DNA of 64,000 nt, from contig CAWILH010000002.1 in NCBI GenBank assembly GCA_963836915.1, positions 1,488,001 through 1,552,000 on the forward strand, written 5' to 3'. The notes under the pieces are model-generated. The model was not told where the DNA came from. It searched no databases and saw only the letters and a list, made by a program, of their open reading frames with translations. Made by a program: the position numbers and the translations under genes. Shown here piece after piece: positions 17,445-27,639 of the stretch (positions are counted from its first letter, which is position 1; each line of letters opens with the position of its first letter). Source of the stretch: Cryomorpha sp963836915. GTDB lineage: Bacteria; Bacteroidota; Bacteroidia; Flavobacteriales_D; Cryomorphaceae.

Positions 17445-18938
17445 TTAATATCCTGGGTTTTGGGTAAGGTTGGGGTTTCTGTTCAGCTCTCCCTGTGGGA
17501 TAGGCAATAAAAGATCGTTTTCGACAAAATTATAATTGACTGGCTGGCCGGTGCGAAGATCGATTTCTACCAAATTGTTCATGGTTTCAATGGCCACGCC
17601 ATTTCTGCGCAGGTCGTCATATCGATGTCCTTCTTGAACTAGCTCAAGGCGACGCTCAAGCAATATCGCTTCTTTCATAGACTCATAAGATGCCGTGGCT
17701 TGTGGTGAAAGGTCGGGAAGGTTTACCCGCGACCTTATCTGGTTTACAAGCGTCGCAGCGCCTGCAATGTTGTTCTGCTCATTTAGGGCTTCTGCTTTCA
17801 GCAAAATGATGTCGGCAAGACGCAGCAAATACGTGTTATCGGCACTGGCAAATCCACCGGCATTCTTCCATTTATATGAAAATGGAATGCTGCTGCCCAC
17901 GGCATTTCCCCAATACTCATCAATATACCCTACCGACTCGAAGAGCACGCTGGCATTCATCCGCACCATGTCCCCTTCGGCATTGAAGGCATCGATCAAA
18001 TCATGGCTGGGAGTTACAAATTTGCGCCAAGCATCGCCGCTTATCGAAGGTGGCAGGTGAAGCTGCGGGCCAAAGTTGCCTTCATTGCCACCCAAGAATT
18101 GAATCTCAAGAATACTCTCTGCGCTATTGTAATTATTGCCATCGAAAAGACTGGCATAATTTCCTACCAATTGATAGTTGCCGGGATTGGTAATCACCAG
18201 GTCAGCATTCTCTATCACTTTGGCATAATCGGGCTCCGGCATTTGGGCGTAGACCTTTGTCAATACTGCGTAAGCTGCTCCACTTGTGGCACGTGCTTTA
18301 TTCACGGATGAGCCACCAGCGTAAGTATCGGGCAGGCGCTCTAAGGCGACAGTTAGATCATTGATTATTTGATCATACACAGCGTCAACCGGCATACGGC
18401 TTAAGCGCGTAGATTCCGGATCTGCGGTTGAAGTAAGCTCCAAGGTAATAGGAATATCTCCAAACATTTTCACCAAAGTAAAGTAATGGAAGGCTCGAAG
18501 AAAATAGGCTTCACCCAGTATTTCACTCCTTCTCTTTTCGGTCAAAGCTCCATCTTGAATCTCGGGTGCTTTTTCGATCACTAGGTTGGCTTTCGCAATA
18601 GCGTTATAGACATTGCCCCAAACAGCGAGCACCCTGCTATTGATGGGCGTTACATTATTTAGATCGAAGGCAAACAGCTCAGGATTATCTCCGCCGGCGT
18701 AATAATTATCAGTTCTTACTTCCTGAAAGATCACATGATCCCAAACGTAATATTGAGAAGACTGGAATGATTCGTAGGTACCAGTGAGCGCAGCTTCAAG
18801 CTGACTAGCGGTAGTGTAGCCCGTGCGGTTGGTCTCTTCGGAAATAGGTTCGCGATCCAGAAAATCTTCACAAGATGTACCTGCCAAAAGCATTAGGACG
18901 GCACTCAAAATAATAACTCTAGAATATTTTTTCATCAT
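17445..18938 (-). CDS. susD: SusD/RagB family nutrient-binding lipoprotein
   Basis: A 497-residue protein with a lipobox (MLLAGTSCEDFLD) followed by the typical SusD N-terminus. TPR-like helices follow (VWGNVYNAIAKANLVIE, GEAYFLRAFHYFTLVKMFGDIP). The C-terminal RagB/SusD region contains LRLADIILLKAEALNE and ILLERRLELVQEGHRYDDLRRN, and ends with the standard ...LPIPQGELNRNPNLTQNPGY. It forms the lid over the SusC transporter and binds the glycan. It starts 8 bp after the susC stop. Confidence 0.95.
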   Translation of the reverse strand: MMKKYSRVIILSAVLMLLAGTSCEDFLDREPISEETNRTGYTTASQLEAALTGTYESFQSSQYYVWDHVIFQEVRTDNYYAGGDNPELFAFDLNNVTPINSRVLAVWGNVYNAIAKANLVIEKAPEIQDGALTEKRRSEILGEAYFLRAFHYFTLVKMFGDIPITLELTSTADPESTRLSRMPVDAVYDQIINDLTVALERLPDTYAGGSSVNKARATSGAAYAVLTKVYAQMPEPDYAKVIENADLVITNPGNYQLVGNYASLFDGNNYNSAESILEIQFLGGNEGNFGPQLHLPPSISGDAWRKFVTPSHDLIDAFNAEGDMVRMNASVLFESVGYIDEYWGNAVGSSIPFSYKWKNAGGFASADNTYLLRLADIILLKAEALNEQNNIAGAATLVNQIRSRVNLPDLSPQATASYESMKEAILLERRLELVQEGHRYDDLRRNGVAIETMNNLVEIDLRTGQPVNYNFVENDLLLPIPQGELNRNPNLTQNPGY

Positions 18939-18946
18939 CGGGCGTA

Positions 18947-21871
18947 TTAAAAGGTTAGGTTAAGTCCAAATATCAGGTTTCGTGTTTGCGGATAGGTACC
19001 AAAGTCTATCCCCTGTGCTAAATTATCGCCGCCAAATGCATTCACTTCTGGATCGAAACCGGAGTAGTCTGTGAAGGTAAAAAGGTTTTCACCTGTTACA
19101 TACAATTTAAGGTTTTCAATACCTACTTTGTTCAATATCGTTTTGGGGATAGTGTAGCCAAAAGTGACAGCCTTAAAGCGAAGGTAGGAGCCATCTTCGA
19201 CAAATCGGGTAGACACCAAGGGAATGGTTCCGAATTCTGCCCTTGGCACATCGGTAATATCGCCGGGACTCCGCCATCTATCGAGCACAGCGGCCGACTG
19301 GTTTTTAGGGCTGTTCATGCTTTCGGTTTCCATCCGGGTGGCGCTATAGATATCATTGCCCTGCGATCCTTGAATGAATATGCTCAGGCTAAAGCCTTTA
19401 TAGGCGAAATCATTCGTAAAGCCGTAAAGGAAGTCTGGGTTCGGATCACCTATTATCCTTCTATCATCTGCTACGGGGTCAAAAGTAGACTCCCCATTGC
19501 GGTCTATGTAAAACTGATCTCCCGATTCGGGGTCTACCCCGCCCACCACATAACCGTAGAATATGCCAAGTGCTTCTCCTTCGCGCACCAGGCTGATGTC
19601 CTGCCCAGCAATAGTTCCAGCAGGTATTTCATCACCGGCGATATTTACAACTTCATTCCGATTGATGGATAGATTGAAGTTGGTGCTCCATTGAAAGTCA
19701 TCACGGGTATAATTGACCGTATTCAATAAGAATTCGAGCCCTCTATTCTGAACTTCTCCAATATTCTGAATTGCGCTGCTGAAACCTGTAGTAAGCGGAA
19801 GCGGAGCATTGAGCAATAGATCGGTAGTGGTCTTTATGTAACCATCAATAGACAATGCGACGCGCCCTCTGAAGAAGGAGATATCTATCCCAAGATTGAC
19901 TTGCTCCGACTCTTCCCACTTCAAGTCCCTATTTTCAATGGATGCAGGAAAAGTGCCCGGCTGGGCTGAACCACCGATCGGGTAATTGGCTCCAGGCCGT
20001 ACTTGACCAAAATGAGAATAAAATCCTATTTGGTCATTGCCGACCACACCCCATCCGAATCGCAATTTCAACTCGGAAAGCTTATTCACATCCTGCATGA
20101 ATTTTTCTTCAGATATCCGCCACCCTGCAGAGAAAGATGGGAAATAACCCCATTTTTTATCAGGCCCAAATACGCTGGAGCCATCCGCTCTAAAATTGGC
20201 GGTAAAGAGATAACGGCCTTCATAATCATAGTTAATTCGCGAAATGAAAGATGAATTAGCTTTTTCGTCTCTCCTGCCTGTCGCTGCTAGAAATTCAGCA
20301 CCTGCATTTGGAGTTATGATGCTGGAGCTGGCAAAATTTCTCGTTTCTAGAAAACTACTTTCATTTTTGAAACGCTGCGCCACAAAACCTCCCAGAACGG
20401 AAATCATATGCTTGTCGAACGTTTTTTCGTAAGCGACAGTCTGATCGAAAATAAAGTAGTTGTTGAGATTGGTTCCGTAAGAAGCTCTCCCCTGCTGTGC
20501 CTGGCCGAACGAAGTAAGGAAAGGATCAAGAAAACTATTGTTGGAAGCACTGCTATAATCGATACCAAAATTACTTCTGATTTTCAATCCTGCGATGGGT
20601 TCAGCTTCCAGAAATGCATTCCCTAGTAACCTTTGGTTGCGATAGCTTCTTATGGTACCATCCGTAGACGCAAAGGGATTTTCCCAGTTTTGGAAAGGAT
20701 TGCTCGTGTACATCCCCAAGCTATCGTTGAATACCCCAATATTGGGCGGGGTAGTAAGGACTCCAAGGATTATCCCACCCTGGTTTACGGCGGCATTATC
20801 GGGTACATCCACATCGCGGTAGTCAGTATAGGTGATGTTTGTTCCTACCTGGAGCCAGTCTTTGAGCTCTTGCTGCAAATTTACTTTCGCGCTGAAACGC
20901 TCCATTTCTGATGTGCGGACCACACCTTCTTGCTGTACGTACCCCCCCGATAGATAATAACTGGTCTTATCCGTTTTTCCGGAAACGGAAAGTTGGTAGT
21001 TCTGGGAAGTGGCCGGACTGAATATTTCATTTTGCCAATCGGTATCTGCCTGATAACGGGACCAATCGGTATTATATCCCAGTTCGGTCATCAAATCGCG
21101 GTATTGCTCACGGTTTAGCACATCTATGGTATTCCACACTTCGGCAAAGCCGTAATAGGTCGAGAAGTTGAACTGGGGAGTTAAGGACGTACCCCTTTTG
21201 GTAGTGATGAGCACGACTCCATTGGCTCCCTGCGCCCCGTATATGGCCGCCGAAGAAGCATCCTTAAGTACGGATATGGTCTCGATATCTGCAGGATTGA
21301 GCGAGCGGGTGTCATTGGTAGGTACTCCATCTATTACGTAAAGTGGGTCGGTACCCGAAGCGATTGAAGTAGTGCCCCGCACCCTGATATTGAGCCCTGC
21401 ATTGGGTTTGCCCGAATTATTCAATACCTGCACACCTGCTGCCTTGCCTTGAATAAGCGAACTGACCTGCGTATTGGGGCGATCTTTGAACTCTTCGGAA
21501 TCTACGATAGATATAGCACCCGTAATATCTTTCTTCTTCTGAGAGCCATATCCTATCACCACCGCTTCATTCAGCAGTTTCATGTCCTGCGGCAAGGCTA
21601 CAGCTAATGAAGTATTTGCGCCAAGCAGAATTTTTTGCGCTTCGTAACTTATAAAAGAGATTTCCAAAGTGTCCCCAGCGCTGCCTTCTATCTGAAATTT
21701 TCCATCCATACCTGTCGTTGAGCCGCGCAGGCTAGCGCGTATAAAAACGTTTGCACCCGGTATGGGCTCCCCCGTGGTAGCATCAGTCACAGTTCCAGAG
21801 TACGTGGTGGTTTGTGCGTTGGCGATCAACCCTATAATAAATGTAAGAGCGATTAAGGCAAATTTCTTCAT
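18947..21871 (-). CDS. susC: SusC/RagA family TonB-linked outer-membrane transporter
   Basis: A 974-residue protein. After the signal peptide (MKKFALIALTFIIGLIANA) come a carboxypeptidase-regulatory-like domain (about 25-100), a TonB-box/plug region with VVIGYGSQKKKDITGA and VRGTTSIASGTDPLYVIDG, then a 22-strand barrel ending in the aromatic-terminated IFGLNLTF. It imports oligosaccharides using TonB energy together with SusD. First gene of the operon susC-susD-susE-GH30-GH30; the divergent Y_Y_Y/HTH regulator 5' of it is the likely controller. Confidence 0.95.
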   Translation of the reverse strand: MKKFALIALTFIIGLIANAQTTTYSGTVTDATTGEPIPGANVFIRASLRGSTTGMDGKFQIEGSAGDTLEISFISYEAQKILLGANTSLAVALPQDMKLLNEAVVIGYGSQKKKDITGAISIVDSEEFKDRPNTQVSSLIQGKAAGVQVLNNSGKPNAGLNIRVRGTTSIASGTDPLYVIDGVPTNDTRSLNPADIETISVLKDASSAAIYGAQGANGVVLITTKRGTSLTPQFNFSTYYGFAEVWNTIDVLNREQYRDLMTELGYNTDWSRYQADTDWQNEIFSPATSQNYQLSVSGKTDKTSYYLSGGYVQQEGVVRTSEMERFSAKVNLQQELKDWLQVGTNITYTDYRDVDVPDNAAVNQGGIILGVLTTPPNIGVFNDSLGMYTSNPFQNWENPFASTDGTIRSYRNQRLLGNAFLEAEPIAGLKIRSNFGIDYSSASNNSFLDPFLTSFGQAQQGRASYGTNLNNYFIFDQTVAYEKTFDKHMISVLGGFVAQRFKNESSFLETRNFASSSIITPNAGAEFLAATGRRDEKANSSFISRINYDYEGRYLFTANFRADGSSVFGPDKKWGYFPSFSAGWRISEEKFMQDVNKLSELKLRFGWGVVGNDQIGFYSHFGQVRPGANYPIGGSAQPGTFPASIENRDLKWEESEQVNLGIDISFFRGRVALSIDGYIKTTTDLLLNAPLPLTTGFSSAIQNIGEVQNRGLEFLLNTVNYTRDDFQWSTNFNLSINRNEVVNIAGDEIPAGTIAGQDISLVREGEALGIFYGYVVGGVDPESGDQFYIDRNGESTFDPVADDRRIIGDPNPDFLYGFTNDFAYKGFSLSIFIQGSQGNDIYSATRMETESMNSPKNQSAAVLDRWRSPGDITDVPRAEFGTIPLVSTRFVEDGSYLRFKAVTFGYTIPKTILNKVGIENLKLYVTGENLFTFTDYSGFDPEVNAFGGDNLAQGIDFGTYPQTRNLIFGLNLTF

Positions 21872-22233
21872 GCGATGGACTTAATGAATAAGAATAGCTA
21901 TAAACAATATAATAGGTGTGTGAAGAATTCGGTGATAGCGGTATTTCATACACCTTTATTTTGATGTCCTAAATATATGCGGTTCTTAAAAAAGTATAAA
22001 AAATTAATATACACTTCAAGTACACCAGACTTTACGCTAGTACGTCATTACTACGTTTATATTTATATACCTTTGATAAACAGGAAACAATTCAATCATC
22101 GACATTGGCCAATGAGAGAATGCAGTAGCACTTTAGTACGGTCAGAATGACTTTAAGGCAATGTTTAGACTAAGTTAATTATTCGTATTTTCTTCATTTT
22201 TTAAAATTGGCAAGGATCTCATGTGAAATTTTG
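21872..22233. promoter_or_regulatory. Divergent regulatory region between susC and its regulator
   Basis: An A+T-rich gap of about 360 bp. An inverted repeat, AGGTGTGTGAA at 21914-21924 and TTCATACACCT at 21945-21955 (one wobble position), lies 40-85 bp upstream of the susC start and could be an operator or a 5'-leader hairpin. I find no confident -7/-33 pair. Confidence 0.5.
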
Positions 22234-25200
22234 ATGGGGATGGAAAAAGTAAATTTCGTGAAATCTAAAATAGATCGTGTGAGAACAACACCAAAAAGGT
22301 GGATGGGAAATGATTCGGCTTCTCATGGCCTTGGTAAAGTACTGAAGCTGACTTTTTATTTTCTCGCGTACAGTTCTTGTATTCTATTGAATGCTCAAAA
22401 TGGCCAATCGGCACTTTCATTTTTGGAAGGGAGCCCCGAAGTGATCCATTTCAATCGCGAAGATTTTCAAGGAGACCCGCAGTTTTGGACAGCCTGCGAA
22501 GATTCTGCGGGAATGCTGTATTTCGGTAATAATGATGGTGTGCTGATCTTTGATGGGGAGCGCTGGCAATCGGTGCGTTTGCCCAATAATTCTTCGGTGC
22601 GCTGCCTGCTCTATCAAAACGGAAAAGTGCTGGCAGGTGGGTTCAACGAATTTGGTATCATACACAAGGGGCGGGGCAGTACATACGAATACAGCTCGCT
22701 GGTAGATAGTTTAAATCTTGGCGAAACCGGGATGAAGATGGTCTGGGAAGCGCACGGAATAGGTAACCGGGTAATATTCAGACTTTTTGATCGGCTTATT
22801 CTTCTTGATGGTACCAAGGTGATCACCATTCCCGCGCCACATGACTTCATTTATAGCTATTCCTGCCATGGCGATTATTATGTGCAGGATGATATGCTCA
22901 ACATCTATAAACTCGACCCGCAGAGCCTTGAGCTCAAGCTTTTTATAAGTCGCGAAGCATTGGAGTACAAAGAAATAGTAAGTATTCTTCCCGCTACGTT
23001 GACTGAGCGAATGCTCGCCCTATCAAATCAGGGAGATGTGTATCGACTATCTACCAGCGGAACCATTCTGGTCAAGGAACCTAATATCTTTGACACCCAT
23101 CGAAAAGACCAAGTGCTCAATGGGGCGCGGCGCAAGAATGGGACATTGTACGTAGGTACTCTCGGGGGGCAGCTCCTTACGGCAAATGATGTGGGTGGTA
23201 GCAGTAATCTAATATGGAACACCGCCTTGAAGGAAGAGAAAAGTATACTCGACATCTTTGCAGATCACCGCGGCAATCCATGGCTTCTCTTGAACAATGG
23301 ACTCGATTATATCGATTTTAGCTCTTCGCTATCCACCATTTTTAATGATGCATCGGTATACGATGTGGCCACGCAAGGAGACGATATTTATATCGCCACC
23401 AATCAAGGGGTTTACCATTCTAAACTACGAAGCAGAAAATCAAGTATAGCCTACGACTTTCAAAAAATTTCTGGGCTAGAAGGGCAAGCCTGGAAAATTG
23501 AAAAACTCGAAGGAAAGCTATTTGTCTGCCACGATAAAGGGCTATTTGCGCTAAGCGGAAATACCTACCGGCGTATAGGAAATCTCCATGGCGCTTGGAA
23601 GCTAAACCCTATAAAAAATGGGAGTTCAGACCGGCTGGTATGCACCTATAATGGGCTTTACCTGCTGAGCATGATGAATGGAGAGCCGGTGATCGGAGCA
23701 AAAATAGAAGGTTTTGATGAATCGACCCGCGATATATTGTCTGCCGATGAGCCAAACACCTTCTGGATCTGCCACGGCTATATAGGCGTATTTCGGATTG
23801 GCCTTAGTGAAGATATGAAAAGGGTCACTTCAGTAGAGCATTTTTCTGACAAGAATGGCCTTCCCTCGCAGTTCAATATCAACGTGACCCAATGGAAAGG
23901 ACATACCCTGTTTACTACCAATGCCGGTATCTTTGAGTTTGACGAGACGTCGGGCACTTTCAAGCCCTTTGCGCCTTTAAATAAAATCCTGGAACCATCT
24001 ACCAATACCCGTAAAATAGTAGAAGCTTTCGGCAAAACCTGGTATGTGGAAGATGATGAATTGGGGTATTTCAATACAGATCAAGAACCTGTGGTAAAGC
24101 ACAGCGAACTGTTCCGAGGGCTTAAAGGCACCTTTAACCGGGGCTTGGAATGTATCATACCCCAAGGAGAGAACCAAGTATTGGTCGGAACCAACTCGGG
24201 GTTGTACCGTTTTGATCTGGAAGCAGTTGAAGATCCGGTGCAATCTAAGACGATCATCACTTACGCGGGGTATCGCGATCAGAAAACGAATGAGCCCCAC
24301 GGTCTTAGCTTGATAGAAGCCGATAGAAAACTGGATGTGCGTGTGAATGCGGTGCGCTTTGAATATGCCGCTCCGGGACTGAGTAAGGCCACCGAAATAC
24401 AATATAGTACGCGCCTTAGAGGCTATGAGAACAATTGGAGCGGCTGGATGGGCGATGCTGCCCGATCTTATGCATCGCTCCGTTCGGGTACCTACACCTT
24501 TGAAGTGAAGGGCCGCAGCATCACAGGCGAAGAAGCGGCTGCGACAAGGGTCGAATTCGAAATTCTTCCTTTCTGGTACGAAACGCGCTGGGCGATTGCA
24601 CTCTTTTTCATAGGGTGCATCTTTCTTTTATACTTCGCCTATTTGGCCATAGCCCGAAAAGTAGAAGCCGACCATATGCGTGCTTTGCGCAAAGCCGATG
24701 AAGCCAACAGACTGCTCGAATTGGAAATAGAGCAATTAAAACTGAAAACCGAAAAAGAAGAAATTAGCCTTCATAAAGCTGAGCTACAGGGAGATGTACT
24801 TGAAAAAAGCAAGGAGCTGGCAAACTACACCATTCAGCTGAGCCAAAAGAAGGAATTGCTCACCGAAATAAAAGATGATTTAAAAGGGCTACGGCTAAAA
24901 GTTGGCGCCGAAAAGGCAAGACAAGGGATTAATGAGATCTACTTAAAACTGAGCAGGCACGAAAAAGGGGAATCCTACTTAGATCTCTTCGATGTAAATT
25001 TTGAAAAAGTACATTTGAACTTCATGGAAGAGCTGAAGCGGCAATATCCGAAACTCAGCAAGCGCGAGCTACGTCTCTGTGCATTTATAAAAATGGACTT
25101 GACCAATAAAGAGATATCCCCCTTGCTCAGCATATCGGTGCGCGGGGTGGAGACCGCACGCTACCGGATCCGTAAGAAGCTGGCCATTGCGCAAGATGAA

Positions 25201-25236
25201 AACCTACCAAGTTTCCTAGAACAGATCAACCTTTAG
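22234..25236 (+). CDS. Y_Y_Y-domain sensor/transcription regulator with C-terminal HTH (PUL regulator)
   Basis: About 1000 residues. A hydrophobic signal/TM segment (LTFYFLAYSSCILLNA) is followed by a large periplasmic region of beta-propeller repeats (FGNNDGVLIFDG, NRGLECIIPQGENQVLVGTNSGLYRF). A Y_Y_Y domain (IQYSTRLRGYENNWSGW ... SLRSGTYTFEVKG) comes next, then one TM helix (WAIALFFIGCIFLLYFAYLA), a coiled coil and a LuxR-type HTH (LSKRELRLCAFIKMDLTNKEI ... SVRGVETARYRIRKKL). This matches one-component regulators of glycan loci: periplasmic ligand binding controls DNA binding. It has no histidine kinase domain. The start is uncertain: 22234 is the first ATG, while 22303 would give a conventional signal peptide preceded by AAGGTGG. 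Confidence 0.88.
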   Translation: MGMEKVNFVKSKIDRVRTTPKRWMGNDSASHGLGKVLKLTFYFLAYSSCILLNAQNGQSALSFLEGSPEVIHFNREDFQGDPQFWTACEDSAGMLYFGNNDGVLIFDGERWQSVRLPNNSSVRCLLYQNGKVLAGGFNEFGIIHKGRGSTYEYSSLVDSLNLGETGMKMVWEAHGIGNRVIFRLFDRLILLDGTKVITIPAPHDFIYSYSCHGDYYVQDDMLNIYKLDPQSLELKLFISREALEYKEIVSILPATLTERMLALSNQGDVYRLSTSGTILVKEPNIFDTHRKDQVLNGARRKNGTLYVGTLGGQLLTANDVGGSSNLIWNTALKEEKSILDIFADHRGNPWLLLNNGLDYIDFSSSLSTIFNDASVYDVATQGDDIYIATNQGVYHSKLRSRKSSIAYDFQKISGLEGQAWKIEKLEGKLFVCHDKGLFALSGNTYRRIGNLHGAWKLNPIKNGSSDRLVCTYNGLYLLSMMNGEPVIGAKIEGFDESTRDILSADEPNTFWICHGYIGVFRIGLSEDMKRVTSVEHFSDKNGLPSQFNINVTQWKGHTLFTTNAGIFEFDETSGTFKPFAPLNKILEPSTNTRKIVEAFGKTWYVEDDELGYFNTDQEPVVKHSELFRGLKGTFNRGLECIIPQGENQVLVGTNSGLYRFDLEAVEDPVQSKTIITYAGYRDQKTNEPHGLSLIEADRKLDVRVNAVRFEYAAPGLSKATEIQYSTRLRGYENNWSGWMGDAARSYASLRSGTYTFEVKGRSITGEEAAATRVEFEILPFWYETRWAIALFFIGCIFLLYFAYLAIARKVEADHMRALRKADEANRLLELEIEQLKLKTEKEEISLHKAELQGDVLEKSKELANYTIQLSQKKELLTEIKDDLKGLRLKVGAEKARQGINEIYLKLSRHEKGESYLDLFDVNFEKVHLNFMEELKRQYPKLSKRELRLCAFIKMDLTNKEISPLLSISVRGVETARYRIRKKLAIAQDENLPSFLEQINL

Positions 25237-25288
25237 AAGAAATCCGTGTTGGACTGCATAGACCACTTACTTACGACCGCATAAAGCT

Positions 25289-26815
25289 ATGCCCATGAGA
25301 GAAGCGATAAGATTTACATTCATTGCATTACTAATAGCCGGCCTGCTTATGCTTACCGTGGTTTGGCCCTATTATGGTTTTGGGATATTGGTACTTGCCC
25401 TTTTTGCGGTCGGGATCTATGATCTCGTCCAAAAGAAGCACGCCATACTCCGCAACTTTCCGGTGATAGGCCATATGCGCTACCTTCTGGAAATGATAGG
25501 GCCAGAGATACGGCAGTACTTTATTGAATCGGATACCGACGGGAAGCCAATAGACCGGAACCACCGAACCTATGTATACTCCCGGTCGAAACTGCAGCGC
25601 GAGACCCATCCCTTCGGCACGTCATTAAATGTAGAAGCGGGAGATTATAAATGGATGGCGCATAGCATCTACCCCAAAAAAGTACTTGAAAAAGTACCGC
25701 GTGAAACGGTGGGCGGTGCCGATTGCAAAGTCCCCTACTCTTCCAATATATTCAATATCTCGGCCATGAGCTATGGATCACTCAGCGCAAATGCCATAAC
25801 CGCCTTAAACCTGGGAGCGAAGGCGGGTAATTTTTACCACGACACTGGCGAAGGCTCCATCTCCGAATACCATTTGAATGGTGGCGACTTGGTTTGGGAG
25901 ATCGGCACGGGCTATTTCGGTTGCCGAACCGAAGATGGTGGTTTCTCTGAAGAGAAATTTGCAGAGAATGCGGCACGCCAATCGGTAAAAATGATTGAGA
26001 TCAAAATCTCACAAGGCGCCAAGCCGGGGCACGGCGGTGTGCTCCCCGCTTCTAAAAACACAAAAGAGATAGCCAAAATACGCGGTGTAGAAGCTCATAC
26101 CGAGGTGCTCTCACCGCCGGGGCACCGCACCTTTAGAGATGCCGAAGGGTTGCTCCGTTTCGTAAAGAAATTGCGCGACCTTTCTGGGGGAAAGCCAATA
26201 GGCTTCAAGCTGAGCATAGGTAGCAAGGAAGAATTTAAGATGATCTGTGAAAAAATGCTCGAGACGGGGATCAAACCCGACTTTATAACCATCGATGGTG
26301 GCGAAGGCGGCACGGGTGCAGCACCGATCGATTTTACCAATTATGTAGGAATGCCGTGGGAGCGGGCTTTGATCTTTGCGGTCGACACGCTGCGCGGTTA
26401 TGATCTAAAAAAAGATATTAAAATCATTACTGCCACCAAGATCATCACCGCTTTCGACATCTTCAAGGCGCTCTGCATTGGTGCCGATATATGTAATTCG
26501 GCGCGCGCCATGATGCTTGCGATCGGCTGTATACAAGCGCTTCGCTGTGATACCAATAAGTGTCCGACAGGGGTTGCTACGAGCGATCCAAGGTTAATGC
26601 GTGGCCTCGTGGTTTCCGAAAAATGGGAAAGGGTAAAGAATTATCAGGAACAAACCCTTGAAGACTTTCGCGAACTCCTTGCTGCCGCGGGCTGCGCATC
26701 GCTCTCCGATCCCAACCGCACCATGATCAATAAAACGGTGAATGATGAGATACGACCGTATAGCGAACTCTATCCCGATGTGGTTGAAGGGAGCTATAGG
26801 TCAATACCGACCTAG
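25289..26815 (+). CDS. FMN-binding glutamate synthase family protein
   Basis: A 508-residue protein. Two hydrophobic segments at about residues 9-45 are followed by the alpha/beta barrel of the GltB large-domain type: FNISAMSYGSLSANA, GEGSISEYH, ISQGAKPGHGG, FITIDGGEGGTGAAP and the cluster motif CDTNKCPTGVATSDP. These are FMN- and Fe-S-binding signatures of glutamate synthase. It lacks the amidotransferase and other domains of the full enzyme, so it is one of the stand-alone, membrane-anchored versions whose exact reaction is not established. Not obviously part of an operon. Confidence 0.9.
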   Translation: MPMREAIRFTFIALLIAGLLMLTVVWPYYGFGILVLALFAVGIYDLVQKKHAILRNFPVIGHMRYLLEMIGPEIRQYFIESDTDGKPIDRNHRTYVYSRSKLQRETHPFGTSLNVEAGDYKWMAHSIYPKKVLEKVPRETVGGADCKVPYSSNIFNISAMSYGSLSANAITALNLGAKAGNFYHDTGEGSISEYHLNGGDLVWEIGTGYFGCRTEDGGFSEEKFAENAARQSVKMIEIKISQGAKPGHGGVLPASKNTKEIAKIRGVEAHTEVLSPPGHRTFRDAEGLLRFVKKLRDLSGGKPIGFKLSIGSKEEFKMICEKMLETGIKPDFITIDGGEGGTGAAPIDFTNYVGMPWERALIFAVDTLRGYDLKKDIKIITATKIITAFDIFKALCIGADICNSARAMMLAIGCIQALRCDTNKCPTGVATSDPRLMRGLVVSEKWERVKNYQEQTLEDFRELLAAAGCASLSDPNRTMINKTVNDEIRPYSELYPDVVEGSYRSIPT

Positions 26816-26835
26816 CAAACTGCAATCGCCAAAAA

Positions 26836-27537
26836 ATGAAGAAAACCGTACTTGCATTATTCATTATCTACTCGCTCGGTGGCTTCGCGCAGCGCGGTCT
26901 TACCAGATTGGATACGTACGCCAGATCTCAGATTTTTTTAAAGATCGACCTACGGCAGTTAACATTACAGGAGAGTATAAATCAAAAAGTTCCCAGCATT
27001 ATTTTTTCAAGGACTTCACCCATACAAATAGCGGAAAGAAGTACAAGGAAGCAAGATACGTTTGGGCGATTCGCGCTGATAGCATTCCCTATTTAAATCT
27101 GGTTTTCACAAAAGAAACCTATCAAAAGATGTTCTTCTTACGGCTCAATATTCTAGGTCGCTCTTGCGCTTCATCGTTTGCTCCAAGAGATTTAAATCCC
27201 AGTTCTAGAGCCGAGTCTATCCTATCTTACGGGCTTTTGGGCAAGGCTATTTCTTAAGTTGGCACAGCATTCAAAGATAGCCTTGACCATACGTGGCGGA
27301 TCATTCTCATAGACACCAAGGAAATTTTTGAAGAGCCTTTCTCAGGAAACTCAGGTGGGCTGGGAGACTATCTAACCCGGAATCAAATGCAGAAAATACT
27401 CAACGATACCGAAGGCTTTATTTATAAAAATAATGTCTACGCGATCGGTTACGAAGAGATGATGAAATTGATCGTAGATTTGAATTTCTTTCATTCCCAG
27501 AGGGCAGGAGAGCAAGTTTTCCCAGAAAGGAAATAAC
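26836..27537 (+). pseudogene. Broken gene for a small secreted protein
   Basis: It starts with a good signal peptide (MKKTVLALFIIYSLGGFA at 26836). The frame then shifts near the T-run at 26933-26940 into SDFFKDRPTAVNITGEY ... YKEARYVWAIRADS, meets a stop at 27255-27257 and stays open again in that same frame (FKDSLDHTWRIILIDTKEI ... LNFFHSQRAGEQVFPERK) to the TAA at 27535-27537. The total is about 230 codons of one protein. The family is not recognised. At least one frameshift and one stop make it a pseudogene or a poorly assembled gene. Confidence 0.6.
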
Positions 27538-27639
27538 AGGAATAAAAATAGGCTTAAAAACCGGATTGCCCCGCGTAGTCTTCAAGCCTCTTGGTAAGCT
27601 TATTTGGAAGTGGAAAAGCTTCTTTAAAGCGCTTTACGA

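Noticed and set aside
22207..22233. TTG start for the Y_Y_Y regulator
   Set aside because: No ribosome site, and it lengthens an N-terminus already too long for a signal peptide.
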